From the NCBI RefSeq assembly GCF_042684665.1, contig NZ_JBHULY010000005.1, positions 124,001 through 188,000 on the forward strand: DNA of 64,000 nt, read 5' to 3'. The notes under the pieces were generated by a model. That model worked only from the letters and a program-made list of their open reading frames with translations. It did no database searches and had not been told where the DNA came from. Position 1 is the first letter of the stretch. Every line of letters starts with the position of its first letter. This DNA is from Jejuia rubra. Lineage in GTDB: Bacteria; Bacteroidota; Bacteroidia; Flavobacteriales; Flavobacteriaceae. This document shows positions 33,855-42,549 of the stretch, one piece after another. The position numbers and the translations under genes were made by a program.

Positions 33855-34628
33855 ATGAGTTTTTCAAAATGGATAGGGGGTGCCATTGGATGGTCTTTCG
33901 GAGGGCCGATCGGTGCTATAATTGGGTTGGCGATTGGGAGCGTTATCGATTCAATGACCGATAATGGTCAACCGCTGTTGGGCGAAAGGCAAACTAGACG
34001 AAGAAGACGACCCACATATAGAACGCAACCGAGACAGCGCCCTGAGACTCAATCAGGTGATTTTGAGGTAAGCCTTTTAATATTAGCCTCTGTCATCATC
34101 AAAGCCGATGGAAAACAGGATAAAAGCGAGTTGGATTATGTACGCCAACAATTTGTCAACATGTACGGCAAGGAACGCGCCAACCATGCGTTTAAATTGT
34201 TTAAAGGGATCAGCAAGCAAAATGTGTCAGTCCGGCCTGTATGCCTTCAGATTAAGGCTATGATGGACCATGCCTCTCGATTACAATTAATTCATTTTTT
34301 ATTTGGAATCGCTAAAGCGGATGGCACAGTTACTCAAGACGAAGAACGGCAAATCTATACCATGGCGGGCTATTTGGGAATTAGCTCTAGGGACTATGAG
34401 AGTATCAAAGCCATGTTTTACAATAGTAAAGACAACGCTTATAAAATTTTGGAAATTGAAAAAGATGCCACCGTAGATGAAATAAAAAAGGCCTATCGAA
34501 AAATGGCTAAAAAATACCACCCCGATCGTGTGATTCATTTAGGAAAGGAACACCGAGCAGGAGCCGAAGAAAAGTTTAGGCAAGTACAGGAAGCTTATGA
34601 GCAATTGCAGAAGGAGTTGCGGTTTTAG
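33855..34628 (+). CDS. TerB-domain/DnaJ-domain protein (DjlA-like)
   Basis: A 257-residue co-chaperone-like protein. A glycine-rich, membrane-inserting N-terminus (about residues 1-32, WIGGAIGWSFGGPIGAIIGL) is followed by an Arg-rich linker, a TerB-like helical domain (about 72-180, with IIKADGKQDKSELDYV and GIAKADGTVTQDE) and a C-terminal J domain (about 192-257) with the HPD tripeptide in AKKYHPDRV. This is the order of E. coli DjlA, so it probably stimulates DnaK at the inner membrane. Confidence 0.92.
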   Translation: MSFSKWIGGAIGWSFGGPIGAIIGLAIGSVIDSMTDNGQPLLGERQTRRRRRPTYRTQPRQRPETQSGDFEVSLLILASVIIKADGKQDKSELDYVRQQFVNMYGKERANHAFKLFKGISKQNVSVRPVCLQIKAMMDHASRLQLIHFLFGIAKADGTVTQDEERQIYTMAGYLGISSRDYESIKAMFYNSKDNAYKILEIEKDATVDEIKKAYRKMAKKYHPDRVIHLGKEHRAGAEEKFRQVQEAYEQLQKELRF

Positions 34629-34644
34629 GCTTTTTGCCATTCTT

Positions 34645-34686
34645 GTGTGTCACCCTGAGCGCAGTCGAAAGGAAGGCAGGAATCTA
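34645..34686 (+). repeat. Dispersed intergenic repeat (family B), copy 3
   Basis: TGTGTCACCCTGAGCGCAGT followed by CGAAAGGAAGGCAGGAATCTA, about 20 bp after the DjlA-like gene. Related to the elements at 6370-6439 and 7596-7635. Confidence 0.65.
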
Positions 34687-34768
34687 CATTAATAAATACT
34701 CTAAGTAAAAAAAATAAAAAAACAGGAGACCTTTTTGCGATTTGACCATTAAGTAATAAAGTAGTTTT

Positions 34769-35308
34769 ATGAACGATAACAAAATCTTAGAACTTTTTAA
34801 AGAAGGTCAACGCGAAAAAGCTTTTAGTAGGTTATATAGTTTATATCCAAAAATTGAGGCTTTAATCCTTTCAAAAGGAGGGCAGAAACAGGATGCTTCT
34901 GATGTATTTCAGGAAGCTTTAATCATTCTGAACCGAAACCTGGAAAAATCAGATTTTAAGCTCACCTCTTCATTTTACACCTATTTGTACTCCGTATCCC
35001 GATTTATTTGGAAGGATACCCAAAAGATATTTTCAAAACAAGAACTACATGATTTAAACGATTCCGAAGTTGAACACTTCCACAGCGTTTTAGAGGAAAA
35101 GAAGTACCAACAAGCAGAACATGCATTTCTCGAATTAGGGAAACGATGTCAACAACTTTTACAACTGTTTTATCTCAAGGCGATGTCTTTTAAGGAGATA
35201 GCCCTTAAGATGCAATTCAAATCTGAAAAAATTGCAAAAAACCAGAAGTACAAGTGCTTAACAAAGGCAAAGGGCATCTATCAAACTAAGCAAACCGTTC
35301 AATCTTAA
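34769..35308 (+). CDS. ECF-type RNA polymerase sigma factor
   Basis: A 179-residue sigma-70 family protein with region 2 (about residues 18-85: GGQKQDASDVFQEALIILNR and FYTYLYSVSRFIWKD) and region 4 (about 115-170: FLELGKRCQQLLQLFYLKAM, SFKEIALKMQFKSEKIAKNQ). The C-terminal helix-turn-helix ends in a basic tail. The next gene, 11 bp on, encodes a membrane protein with an anti-sigma-like N-terminus, the usual pairing for ECF factors. Confidence 0.92.
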   Translation: MNDNKILELFKEGQREKAFSRLYSLYPKIEALILSKGGQKQDASDVFQEALIILNRNLEKSDFKLTSSFYTYLYSVSRFIWKDTQKIFSKQELHDLNDSEVEHFHSVLEEKKYQQAEHAFLELGKRCQQLLQLFYLKAMSFKEIALKMQFKSEKIAKNQKYKCLTKAKGIYQTKQTVQS

Positions 35309-35319
35309 TTCGCGAAATC

Positions 35320-37074
35320 ATGGAAAATCAAATAGAAAATATAGAGCTAATTAATAGCTATTTAAACAAAGAACTTACGGGAAGTGCACGAACGGATTTT
35401 GAAAACAGATTAAAAACTGATGAAGATTTTAGATTATTATATCATGAGCATTTAGTTTTTTTGGAAGGGATAAAACGACAGAAGATTAAATACGATATTA
35501 AGGCAGGGAAACAAAGACATTTAAGAGGCAAATGGTTGCGCTATTTTGGTTTTAGCGGTTTTATTATCGTTTTGGTGGTTTTCAGTATTAATCTTTTTAA
35601 TACTAAAACTAATGAGTTAAAGTCAAATGAATTGGATAAACCGGAAATAAAAAAAGATTCCGTTTTAGAAATAAATTCAAAAGTGGTTTCAGAGCGGAAA
35701 ACGATTTTAAAAGACACTTTAAAAGTTCAAGCCATCCCACAAAAAAAGAACATAGCTACTATTAAAAATGAAATTAAAAAAGTAACCATAAAGATTCCAG
35801 AAAAACCATCTCAAAAGTTCATTATTGCAACAAAAAAAGATACTACAATAATTTGTAAAGAAGGTACTGAAATACGCATCAAAGCCAATTCTTTTGTTGA
35901 GCAAAATGGCAGTCCTGTCCCAGGGGAAGTAGATTTGGAAGTGACTGAATACTACAAGCTTTCAGATATAGTTTTGGCAAATTTATCTACACAATCCGAT
36001 GGGAAACAGTTAGAAACCGGGGGTATGCTACATATTCAAGCTACTAAAGGAAAAGAAGCATTAAAGTTGAAAGAAGGAACCGGCATAGCCCTCCTTTTTC
36101 CAGAGAAAAGCCGAAAAAAAGGGATGCAACTGTTCACGGGCGAGTGGAGCGAGGGAATTATTAATTGGAAACTTCAAAAGAAAAACATTGTTGAAGTCGA
36201 GGATATTGAAATTGAAAAAGTTGAGGAGGACATTGAAGTGCCTTTTGCGGTAGTTGAGGAAGTCCCGGTATTTCCAGGGTGCGAAAATGGAAATAAAAAT
36301 GACAAGAAAAACTGCATGTCGAAAAAAATATCCGATTTCGTAAGCAGAACATTTAATACAGAACTGGCATCGGAACTTGGACTATCAGGACGCCAGCGGG
36401 TCAATGTCATTTTTAAGATTGGCAAAACAGGGGGTATAACTGATGTACGCGCTAGAGCAAATCATCCCCTACTTGAAGAAGAAGCTAAAAGAGTCATTGG
36501 ACTGTTACCAAAGATGAAACCCGGTATGCAAAGGGGCAGAACGGTAACAGTACCTTATTCTTTACCTATAATTTTTCAAGTTGAGGGCAATTCAAATTCT
36601 AGAGTTATTAGCACCAGAACAAGCTCAAGAGTAAATACACCAGTATCAGATTCTACGATTATTGAAAATGTTGGACAAAGAATTGCAAGTACAAAAACCA
36701 ATATTTCTGCCTCTGAAATTAGCATTTATATACTCAGGAGTTCGGCACTAGGCTGGATTAACTGTGATAGATTTAGATATAATCGAAGTAGAATAAAGTA
36801 TAAACTCAAAATTAAATCATCTGAAGGAGCCACGGTTAGCATGGTTTTTAAAACTGTAAATTCTGTTATGCCAAGTTGGAGAAGAGGCAATGAATATGAT
36901 TTTAGAACCGTTCCTGAAGGAGAGGAGATTGTACTGGTAGCAATCAAAAAGGATAAAGGGAAATTATACTTTGATTTTGTTGAAACCACAACCCAAGCAA
37001 ATCCTATAATAGATTTTAATTTTAAGGAGATAACCCCCGAGGAACTTAAAAGGCAGTTGCAAAAACTGAATTGA
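35320..37074 (+). CDS. Membrane anti-sigma-like protein with a TonB C-terminal-like domain
   Basis: A 584-residue protein. Residues 1-65 resemble anti-sigma N-termini (LINSYLNKELTGSARTDFE, no zinc ligands). One membrane helix follows (about 72-92). The exported part has a linker, a beta-rich domain of a type common in Bacteroidota (GTEIRIKANSFVEQNGSPV at about 188), and at about 330-425 a TonB_C-like domain: VPVFPGCENGNKNDK, VNVIFKIGKTGGITDVRARA, VIGLLPKMKPGMQRG. A further 150-residue beta region ends the protein. It is 11 bp after the sigma factor gene, suggesting an envelope-sensing pair. Confidence 0.8.
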   Translation: MENQIENIELINSYLNKELTGSARTDFENRLKTDEDFRLLYHEHLVFLEGIKRQKIKYDIKAGKQRHLRGKWLRYFGFSGFIIVLVVFSINLFNTKTNELKSNELDKPEIKKDSVLEINSKVVSERKTILKDTLKVQAIPQKKNIATIKNEIKKVTIKIPEKPSQKFIIATKKDTTIICKEGTEIRIKANSFVEQNGSPVPGEVDLEVTEYYKLSDIVLANLSTQSDGKQLETGGMLHIQATKGKEALKLKEGTGIALLFPEKSRKKGMQLFTGEWSEGIINWKLQKKNIVEVEDIEIEKVEEDIEVPFAVVEEVPVFPGCENGNKNDKKNCMSKKISDFVSRTFNTELASELGLSGRQRVNVIFKIGKTGGITDVRARANHPLLEEEAKRVIGLLPKMKPGMQRGRTVTVPYSLPIIFQVEGNSNSRVISTRTSSRVNTPVSDSTIIENVGQRIASTKTNISASEISIYILRSSALGWINCDRFRYNRSRIKYKLKIKSSEGATVSMVFKTVNSVMPSWRRGNEYDFRTVPEGEEIVLVAIKKDKGKLYFDFVETTTQANPIIDFNFKEITPEELKRQLQKLN

Positions 37075-37200
37075 TCTCCTTTTTTGACTGCTTCACACTC
37101 TAAGAAGGACGTTATAATTTAACATGTGTTCCTCATGATTCGAACTATTAATATCTAAATTAAATCACTGAATACAAGATGATTGTTATATTTTATTTTC

Positions 37201-37281
37201 GAAACACCCTCTTTAATTCTCCCTCAAGGGAGGAGCCCTGCTCGTAAAGCTGTCCCTTTGAGGGGACTTTAGGGGTGTTTT
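37201..37281 (+). repeat. Dispersed palindromic repeat (family A), composite copy 4
   Basis: Two hairpins in a row, CTCCCTCAAGGGAGGAG and TCCCTTTGAGGGGAC, joined by a CTCGTAAAG spacer. The outer ends GAAACACCCTC and AGGGGTGTTTT are complementary, giving a larger cruciform. It lies 130 bp after the anti-sigma-like gene and may end its transcript. Confidence 0.65.
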
Positions 37282-37330
37282 TTAGTTGGTCAACTGAAAA
37301 TTAAATATTTTATATCGCACTCACGTTATT

Positions 37331-38092
37331 TTAAGCGTTATAATTCGCATCAATAAAAGCAATAGCCTGTTCCTGACTTAAAACTGCAAATTTTTCTTAA
37401 CGCCTGTGTACATCCACAATTTCATCTAAAGCCTTTTGTACAAGCGCTTTGTTTTTCCAAGTATTGAGGTGCTCAATAACTGTTTGTAAACATCCATTTT
37501 TATAGGAAATTTGTCCTAAAACATGAATTAGGGTATCAGATACACGACGGGTTTCATCAAATTGAAGTTCCTTTAAAAGCGGTAAAATATCTTGCGGATG
37601 GGTGCGCCCGCGCAGTTCAATACCATGACAAATTTCACGGCGGATTTCCTTGTCGGGATGTTTTAAATACGTTTTTGCTCAGGCAAAAACGGGTTTAGGA
37701 TTCTTTTCACCCATTTTTTTGACAGAACCGATAACTGCATTTCTAACGGAGTGGTGTTCATCAAACAAAGCAGTATCAAAAATATGTTGGACTTTTTCAA
37801 AATGGAACTTCCCAATTTCCCCAAAAGCATTTACAGCGGTTTGTCGCACTTTTTCCTTATCATGTTCTAATAACTTTTCTAAAGTTGAAAGTAGCTGTTT
37901 TTGAAGTTCGGGCCTTGCATAAAAGAGTTTCCCAATGGTCAGATATCCCGTTTTTCTGATATAGGTATCTTCATCTGAAAAATATGTTAAGATGTAATCA
38001 GTTTTATCGCTGGACAAATCACTTAAAATATCACGGTTAATTTTTTCAACTAGTTGGCCTCGTTCTTCTTTTGATAAATCATAAAACCTCAT
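37331..38092 (-). pseudogene. HEAT-repeat protein gene broken by two in-frame stop codons
   Basis: The minus-strand frame begins at ATG 38092 (MRFYDLSKEERGQLVEK) and encodes helical HEAT repeats. It meets TGA at 37679-37681, yet continues in the same frame with clear homologous text (KTYLKHPDKEIRREICHG, LPLLKELQFDETRRVSDTL, HVLGQISYKNG) to a TAA at 37397-37399. It then goes on, still in frame, with EKFAVLSQEQAIAFIDANYN to a final TAA at 37331-37333. Two different stops without any frame change indicate recent nonsense mutations in a protein of about 254 residues. A truncated protein of about 138 residues could still be made. Confidence 0.75.
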
Positions 38093-38159
38093 TTTTAAAA
38101 TACTTTCATCATTAATATAAAATAAATAAATTGCACACACTTTTGAAATGCATCAACCC

Positions 38160-38612
38160 ATGAAAAACATTTTTAAGCCTGAGGTTACCAAGGAGGTTAT
38201 GGATCGTGTCAACAAACTAGGACCTACCACACGCCCTGAATGGGGCAAAATGAGTGCCGACCAAATGCTGGCACACCTTAATGTTACTTACGAAATGGCT
38301 TATGAGGATAAACACAAAAAGCCAAATGGTTTTACTAAGTTTATGCTGAAACTGTTCGTAAAAAATACCGTTGTTGGTGAGAAACCGTACAAAAAAAATA
38401 GCCGTACCGCACCTCAGTTTTTAATTGTTGATGCCAGAAATTTTGAAGCTGAAAAAAAGCGATTAATAGACTACTTGAAGAAAACCCAAAGTTTAGGTGA
38501 AGACCATTTTGATGGTCGGGAATCTCATTCCTTTGGGAAATTGACCAAAAAGGAGTGGAACAATATGTTTTATAAACATTTGGACCATCACCTCACTCAG
38601 TTTGGAGTTTAA
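38160..38612 (+). CDS. DUF1569 domain-containing protein
   Basis: A 150-residue protein of the DUF1569 family, part of the DinB/YfiT-like four-helix superfamily. Signatures are the N-terminal TRPEWGKMSADQMLAHLN and the C-terminal HSFGKLTKKEWNNMFYKHLD with HHLTQF; the His residues (in LAHLN and KHLDHHL) could form the metal site of the DinB fold. The start is the ATG at 38160 (MKNIFKPEV); an ATG four codons earlier is less typical. Function unknown. Confidence 0.85.
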   Translation: MKNIFKPEVTKEVMDRVNKLGPTTRPEWGKMSADQMLAHLNVTYEMAYEDKHKKPNGFTKFMLKLFVKNTVVGEKPYKKNSRTAPQFLIVDARNFEAEKKRLIDYLKKTQSLGEDHFDGRESHSFGKLTKKEWNNMFYKHLDHHLTQFGV

Positions 38613-38637
38613 TGCCAATTCTAAATTGGTGATTTCA

Positions 38638-38671
38638 TAAAAAAAACCAACTAAACACAGTGCTTAATTGG
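38638..38671 (-). terminator. Terminator of the 80-residue secreted protein gene
   Basis: On the minus strand CCAATTAA pairs with TTAGTTGG (one G-U) around a 9-base loop, followed by eight T. It is 25 bp after the stop codon of the gene at 38696-38938. Confidence 0.75.
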
Positions 38672-38695
38672 CTTTTTGAGATTTGTTGATAATAC

Positions 38696-38938
38696 TTATT
38701 TCGTTTTGTAAACTTTAGTACTATTGTCTTTATCAAAAACCATTACCAATTGGTCTTTGGTATTCATGTAAACTGACTTTAATTCCCAGCCTTCTTTTAT
38801 AGAAGCTTCTAGCAAACACTTGCGTACGTCTGGGTTGAAAAGATTTAAATCTGAATTTACGATAACATCGTCAGCTCTCATATCCACGGAAAATAAAAGC
38901 AACATCGCTACGACTAATAATTGTAATTTTTTCATCAT
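38696..38938 (-). CDS. Small secreted protein, hypothetical
   Basis: An 80-residue protein with a typical signal peptide (residues 1-22, KKLQLLVVAMLLLFSVDMRA). The mature part of about 58 residues has one Cys, an NPDVRKCLLEASIKEGWELK helix and a beta hairpin VYMNTKDQLVMVFDKDNSTKVY split by a turn. No family recognised. A terminator follows directly; the 230 bp upstream hold no gene. Confidence 0.65.
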   Translation of the reverse strand: MMKKLQLLVVAMLLLFSVDMRADDVIVNSDLNLFNPDVRKCLLEASIKEGWELKSVYMNTKDQLVMVFDKDNSTKVYKTK

Positions 38939-39171
38939 TGGGGTGTTTTAAGATTATTAATACTTAAGTACAAATTTATCGCTTGTACTATGTAATCTTA
39001 AATATATTAGGCGATTGCACAGTATTTCACGGTGAACTAACTTGTCTGTCTGCAAAGAGCAAAATTAACCGTTAAACGGAAAGAGGTAAAGGTGTTATTT
39101 GGGATGTCAGCCCTAATGTTTTAGGGGGTTTCATAAATCAATTCCTACGGAAATCTCCTGAAGTATTTAAT

Positions 39172-40185
39172 TTATTCTGAAAAATTGATAGTGGATTTAG
39201 TTTTCTCGACTTCTAATTGAATCGTTCTACCTAATATTAAGGCCCGATTGTCCTTTTCGTGCCCCGCTGGCATATTAAAAGCAATTGGGAAATCATAATC
39301 AGACAAGGCGTCTAAAACCAATTGCTCAACGGAGGTACCCCAGAGTGTGGTGTTTTTTCGGAGTTTGGTCATATCCCCAACAATCACACCTTTGCAGTTA
39401 TCGAAATAACCAGCACGTTTTAAACTTTGTAACATACGGTCGATATGGTATTTATACTCCCCGATTTCTTCAATAAATAAGATTTTGCCCGAAACATCAA
39501 TACTGGTTTCTGAGCCCAACATGGTATGCAACATGGTTAAATTGCCCCCTACTAATGGCCCCGATGCTTGGCCCGTTCTATTATACGTTGAGCCCTCCAA
39601 TGTGTAGCTCAAGGGTTTTCCAAATAAGGCATTTTGAAAAGTTGAAATACTGGCTTCAATTTCCGATTCATCTTTGGTAAGGCTCACACACATCAGTGCA
39701 TGCAGGCTTTCAACTCCTGCATTGTGGATAGCATTGTGCAATGCTGTAATATCTGAATACCCGATGACCCACTTAGGATGTTTTTTAAAGCCGGAAAAAT
39801 CCAATTTATCCAAAATCCTAACTGTCCCATAGCCCCCTCGTGCACACCAAATGGCACTAATTTTGGGGTCGTCCAATGCTTTTTGAAGGTCTTCACAACG
39901 TTCGTCATCCTTTCCTGCAAAATGGTTTGCTTGGTTAAACACATGTGTCCCAACTACGGAATGCAACCCCCAACGCTTTAAAAGTGCTTTAGCCTGTTCA
40001 ACTTCACGCTCGCGGTGTTTCAGGATGCCCGAAGGTGCTACAATGGCAACAGTATCGCCTGCTTTTAAATAAGGTGGTCGTTTCAAAATATGAGTTTCAG
40101 GGGTTACGGTTTGAGAATTTAGCGTCTGGATTCCAAAGATAAAGGAAACACAACATAGGGCTACAATAAGTAGGTTTTTCTGCAT
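39172..40185 (-). CDS. LD-carboxypeptidase (peptidase family S66), exported
   Basis: Serine peptidase that removes the terminal D-Ala from peptidoglycan tetrapeptides. The family start is KRPPYLKAGDTVAIVAPSG at about residue 35; the nucleophile Ser lies in WVIGYSDITALHNAI, after the WCARGGYGTVRILDKL block. The catalytic Glu and His are in LFIEEIGEYKYHIDRML and MPAGHEKDNRAL. A signal peptide (MQKNLLIVALCCVSFIFG, cleavage near NSQ) precedes the domain when the start is placed at ATG 40185; 14 upstream codons are in frame but unlikely. It thus acts in the periplasm, unlike cytoplasmic LdcA. Confidence 0.92.
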   Translation of the reverse strand: MQKNLLIVALCCVSFIFGIQTLNSQTVTPETHILKRPPYLKAGDTVAIVAPSGILKHREREVEQAKALLKRWGLHSVVGTHVFNQANHFAGKDDERCEDLQKALDDPKISAIWCARGGYGTVRILDKLDFSGFKKHPKWVIGYSDITALHNAIHNAGVESLHALMCVSLTKDESEIEASISTFQNALFGKPLSYTLEGSTYNRTGQASGPLVGGNLTMLHTMLGSETSIDVSGKILFIEEIGEYKYHIDRMLQSLKRAGYFDNCKGVIVGDMTKLRKNTTLWGTSVEQLVLDALSDYDFPIAFNMPAGHEKDNRALILGRTIQLEVEKTKSTINFSE

Positions 40186-40263
40186 ATTGTAAATGTACAT
40201 TTTTTTAGTGAAACTCAACTTTGACAAGCTCGAAGAGCGAAGCTAATGTTGTTAGTTGAACTA

Positions 40264-40283
40264 ATCCCGCCGAAAGGCGGGAT
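40264..40283 (+). repeat. GNRA-loop hairpin in the intergenic region before metG
   Basis: ATCCCGCC-GAAA-GGCGGGAT, a perfect 8-bp stem with a GAAA tetraloop, between the divergent LD-carboxypeptidase and metG genes. It is flanked by TTTGACAAGCTCGAAG on its left, a word related to one found inside metG. No U-run, so not a terminator. Confidence 0.5.
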
Positions 40284-40365
40284 CTCAAACTTTGGCGAGT
40301 TCTTAAACTACCACAATTTTTTTCCAATACCCCCTCAAAATGTGTACTTTTACGCCTTCAAAAAA

Positions 40366-40455
40366 GGAGGTCATTCCGAGCGAAGCGTGGGAATCTGTAA
40401 AATGCAGATTCTGATTTAATGAGATTGCCACAGTCGTTCCTCCTTCGCAATGACA
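40366..40455 (+). repeat. Dispersed repeat (family C) upstream of metG
   Basis: GAGGTCATTCCGAGCGAAGC near the start and TCCTTCGCAATGACATC at the end are complementary, with GGGAATCTG and CAGATTCTG words between, giving a long imperfect hairpin 20 bp before the metG start. A shorter relative, TGTCATTCCGCACTTGATTC, lies inside the metG reading frame at 42012-42038. Confidence 0.6.
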
Positions 40456-40475
40456 TCTAACTTAATTTTATATTG

Positions 40476-42548
40476 ATGGACAAACCAAAACGATACACCA
40501 TTACCACAGCCTTACCTTACACTAACGGCCCAATTCATATAGGACATTTAGCAGGGGTTTACGTGCCGGCAGATATTTACGCGAGATATCTGCGCTTAAC
40601 AGGAAATGAAGTGGCGTTTATTGGAGGAAGCGATGAACATGGCGTGCCAATTACCATTAAGGCAAAAAATGAAGGTGTATCTCCTCAAGATATTGTGGAT
40701 AAATACCATGCGATTATTAAAAAATCGTTTGAAGATTTTGGGATTACTTATGATAATTATTCGCGTACATCGGCAAAGATCCACCATGATACGGCATCTG
40801 AGTTTTTCAAGATCTTGGACGAAAAAGGAGAGTTTGTTGAAGAAACTACCGAACAATTATATGATGAGGAAGCCAACCAATTTTTGGCAGATAGATTTGT
40901 AGTGGGTACCTGCCCAAAATGTGGATTTGAAGAAAGTTATGGTGACCAATGTGAAAATTGTGGCACCAGTCATAATGCTACGGATTTAATCAACCCGAAG
41001 TCAGCAATTACAGGAAACACACCCGCCTTAAAGCAAACCAAACACTGGTTTTTACCTTTGGATAAGCATGAAGCCTTTTTGAAGGAATGGATTTTGGAAG
41101 GTCATAAAAAAGACTGGAAGCCTAATGTATATGGACAAGTAAAATCATGGATTGATGATGGCTTACGTCCGCGTGCCGTAACCCGAGATTTAGATTGGGG
41201 AATTCCAGTGCCTGCAGAAGGTGGTGAGGGCAAGGTATTGTATGTGTGGTTTGATGCACCTATCGGATATATTTCTTCGACCAAAGAATGGGCGGAAAGA
41301 GAAGGTAAGGATTGGGAGCCGTATTGGAAAGACAAAGACACCAAATTGGTGCACTTTATCGGAAAGGACAATATTGTATTTCATTGCATTATTTTTCCAG
41401 CCATGTTGAGGGCAGAGGGCAGTTATATTTTACCTGAAAATGTGCCAGCTAATGAGTTTTTGAATTTAGAAGGGAATAAATTATCCACCTCAAAAAATTG
41501 GGCAGTTTGGTTGCCAGAATATTTAGAGGAATTCCCGGGTCAACAAGACGTGCTGCGCTATGCCTTGAATGCCAATGCGCCCGAAACCAAGGATAACGAT
41601 TTTACATGGAAAGATTTTCAAGCGAGAAACAATAACGAATTGGTTGCTATTTTTGGAAACTTCATCAATCGCGTGGTGGTGTTGACCAACAAATATTTTA
41701 GTGGTATTGTTCCCGAACCTTCGGAATTAATATCAGTTGACGCCGAAACTTTGGCGACAGTAAAAGCCTACCCCGATGTGATTGCAAGCTCCATTGAACG
41801 TTATCGCTTTAGGGAGGCTGGGCAGGAATTAATGAATTTGGCCCGTTTGGGGAATAAATATTTAGCCGATGCTGAACCTTGGAAAGTGATTAAAGAAGAT
41901 GAAACGCGTACAAAAACCATTATGTACGTTGCATTGCAAATTGCTTCAGCTTTAGCAACATTAAGTGAACCCTTTTTGCCATTTACTTCAGAAAAGTTAA
42001 AGAATATCCTTTGTCATTCCGCACTTGATTCGGAATCCACATGGAACGATATCCCAAACAAAGAAGTACTATTACCAGCCGGCCATCAAATAGGAAAAGC
42101 AGAACTGTTATTTTCCAAAATTGAAGACGCCACCATCCAAAAACAGTTGGATAAATTGGAAGCGAGCAAAAAAGCAAATGCTTCGACAAGCTCAGCAACC
42201 ATAGAACCACAAAAAGACAAGATTACTTTTGAAGATTTTACCAAGCTTGACATTCGTGTGGGCACCATTTTGGAGGCCGAAAAAATGCCAAAAACCAAAA
42301 AGCTTTTAAAATTAAAGGTGGATACAGGAATTGACACCAGAACTATTGTATCCGGTATCGCCGAAAGTTTTACTGCTGAAGAAGTCATCGGGAAACGCGT
42401 CACAGTTTTAGTAAATCTGGCGCCAAGAGCTTTGCGAGGCGTAGAAAGCCAAGGCATGATTTTGATGACTGAGACTCCTGAAGGTAAATTGGTGTTTGTG
42501 AATCCCGATGCAACCAATGAGGTTTCAAATGGGTTGCGGATAAGTTGA
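40476..42548 (+). CDS. metG: Methionine-tRNA ligase
   Basis: Class I aminoacyl-tRNA synthetase, 690 residues. HIGH motif variant GPIHIGHLAGVY at about residues 15-26, a four-Cys zinc knuckle CPKCGFEESYGDQCENC (about 145-161), the KMSKS equivalent EGNKLSTSKNW (about 336-346) and a C-terminal EMAP/Trbp-type tRNA-binding domain (about 588-690, FTKLDIRVGTILEAEKMP). The ATG at 40476 is preferred over the TTG just before it. Residues about 513-521 (CHSALDSES) and 569-574 (STSSAT) are encoded by sequence matching dispersed genomic repeats; both lie outside the catalytic core. Confidence 0.97.
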   Translation: MDKPKRYTITTALPYTNGPIHIGHLAGVYVPADIYARYLRLTGNEVAFIGGSDEHGVPITIKAKNEGVSPQDIVDKYHAIIKKSFEDFGITYDNYSRTSAKIHHDTASEFFKILDEKGEFVEETTEQLYDEEANQFLADRFVVGTCPKCGFEESYGDQCENCGTSHNATDLINPKSAITGNTPALKQTKHWFLPLDKHEAFLKEWILEGHKKDWKPNVYGQVKSWIDDGLRPRAVTRDLDWGIPVPAEGGEGKVLYVWFDAPIGYISSTKEWAEREGKDWEPYWKDKDTKLVHFIGKDNIVFHCIIFPAMLRAEGSYILPENVPANEFLNLEGNKLSTSKNWAVWLPEYLEEFPGQQDVLRYALNANAPETKDNDFTWKDFQARNNNELVAIFGNFINRVVVLTNKYFSGIVPEPSELISVDAETLATVKAYPDVIASSIERYRFREAGQELMNLARLGNKYLADAEPWKVIKEDETRTKTIMYVALQIASALATLSEPFLPFTSEKLKNILCHSALDSESTWNDIPNKEVLLPAGHQIGKAELLFSKIEDATIQKQLDKLEASKKANASTSSATIEPQKDKITFEDFTKLDIRVGTILEAEKMPKTKKLLKLKVDTGIDTRTIVSGIAESFTAEEVIGKRVTVLVNLAPRALRGVESQGMILMTETPEGKLVFVNPDATNEVSNGLRIS
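42012..42038 (+). repeat. Family C repeat sequence within metG coding region
   Basis: TGTCATTCCGCACTTGATTC followed by GGAATCC, the typical start of a flavobacterial intergenic repeat, read in frame in metG as CHSALDSES. It falls just after the anticodon-binding helices (PFTSEKLKNIL). Confidence 0.6.
42180..42197 (+). repeat. GCTTCGACAAGCTCAGCA word within metG coding region
   Basis: This 18-base word is the core of a very common Bacteroidota intergenic repeat (recognised from memory); it has a GCTT/AAGC hairpin. It is translated as ASTSSA in the flexible linker before the C-terminal tRNA-binding domain. A diverged relative is at about 40217-40232. Confidence 0.55.
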
Positions 42549-42549
42549 T

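Noticed and set aside
37679..37681. In-frame TGA in the HEAT-repeat gene as a possible selenocysteine or recoding site
   Set aside because: A second in-frame stop (TAA) follows later in the same gene and no selenocysteine machinery or insertion element is visible, so decay is the simpler reading.
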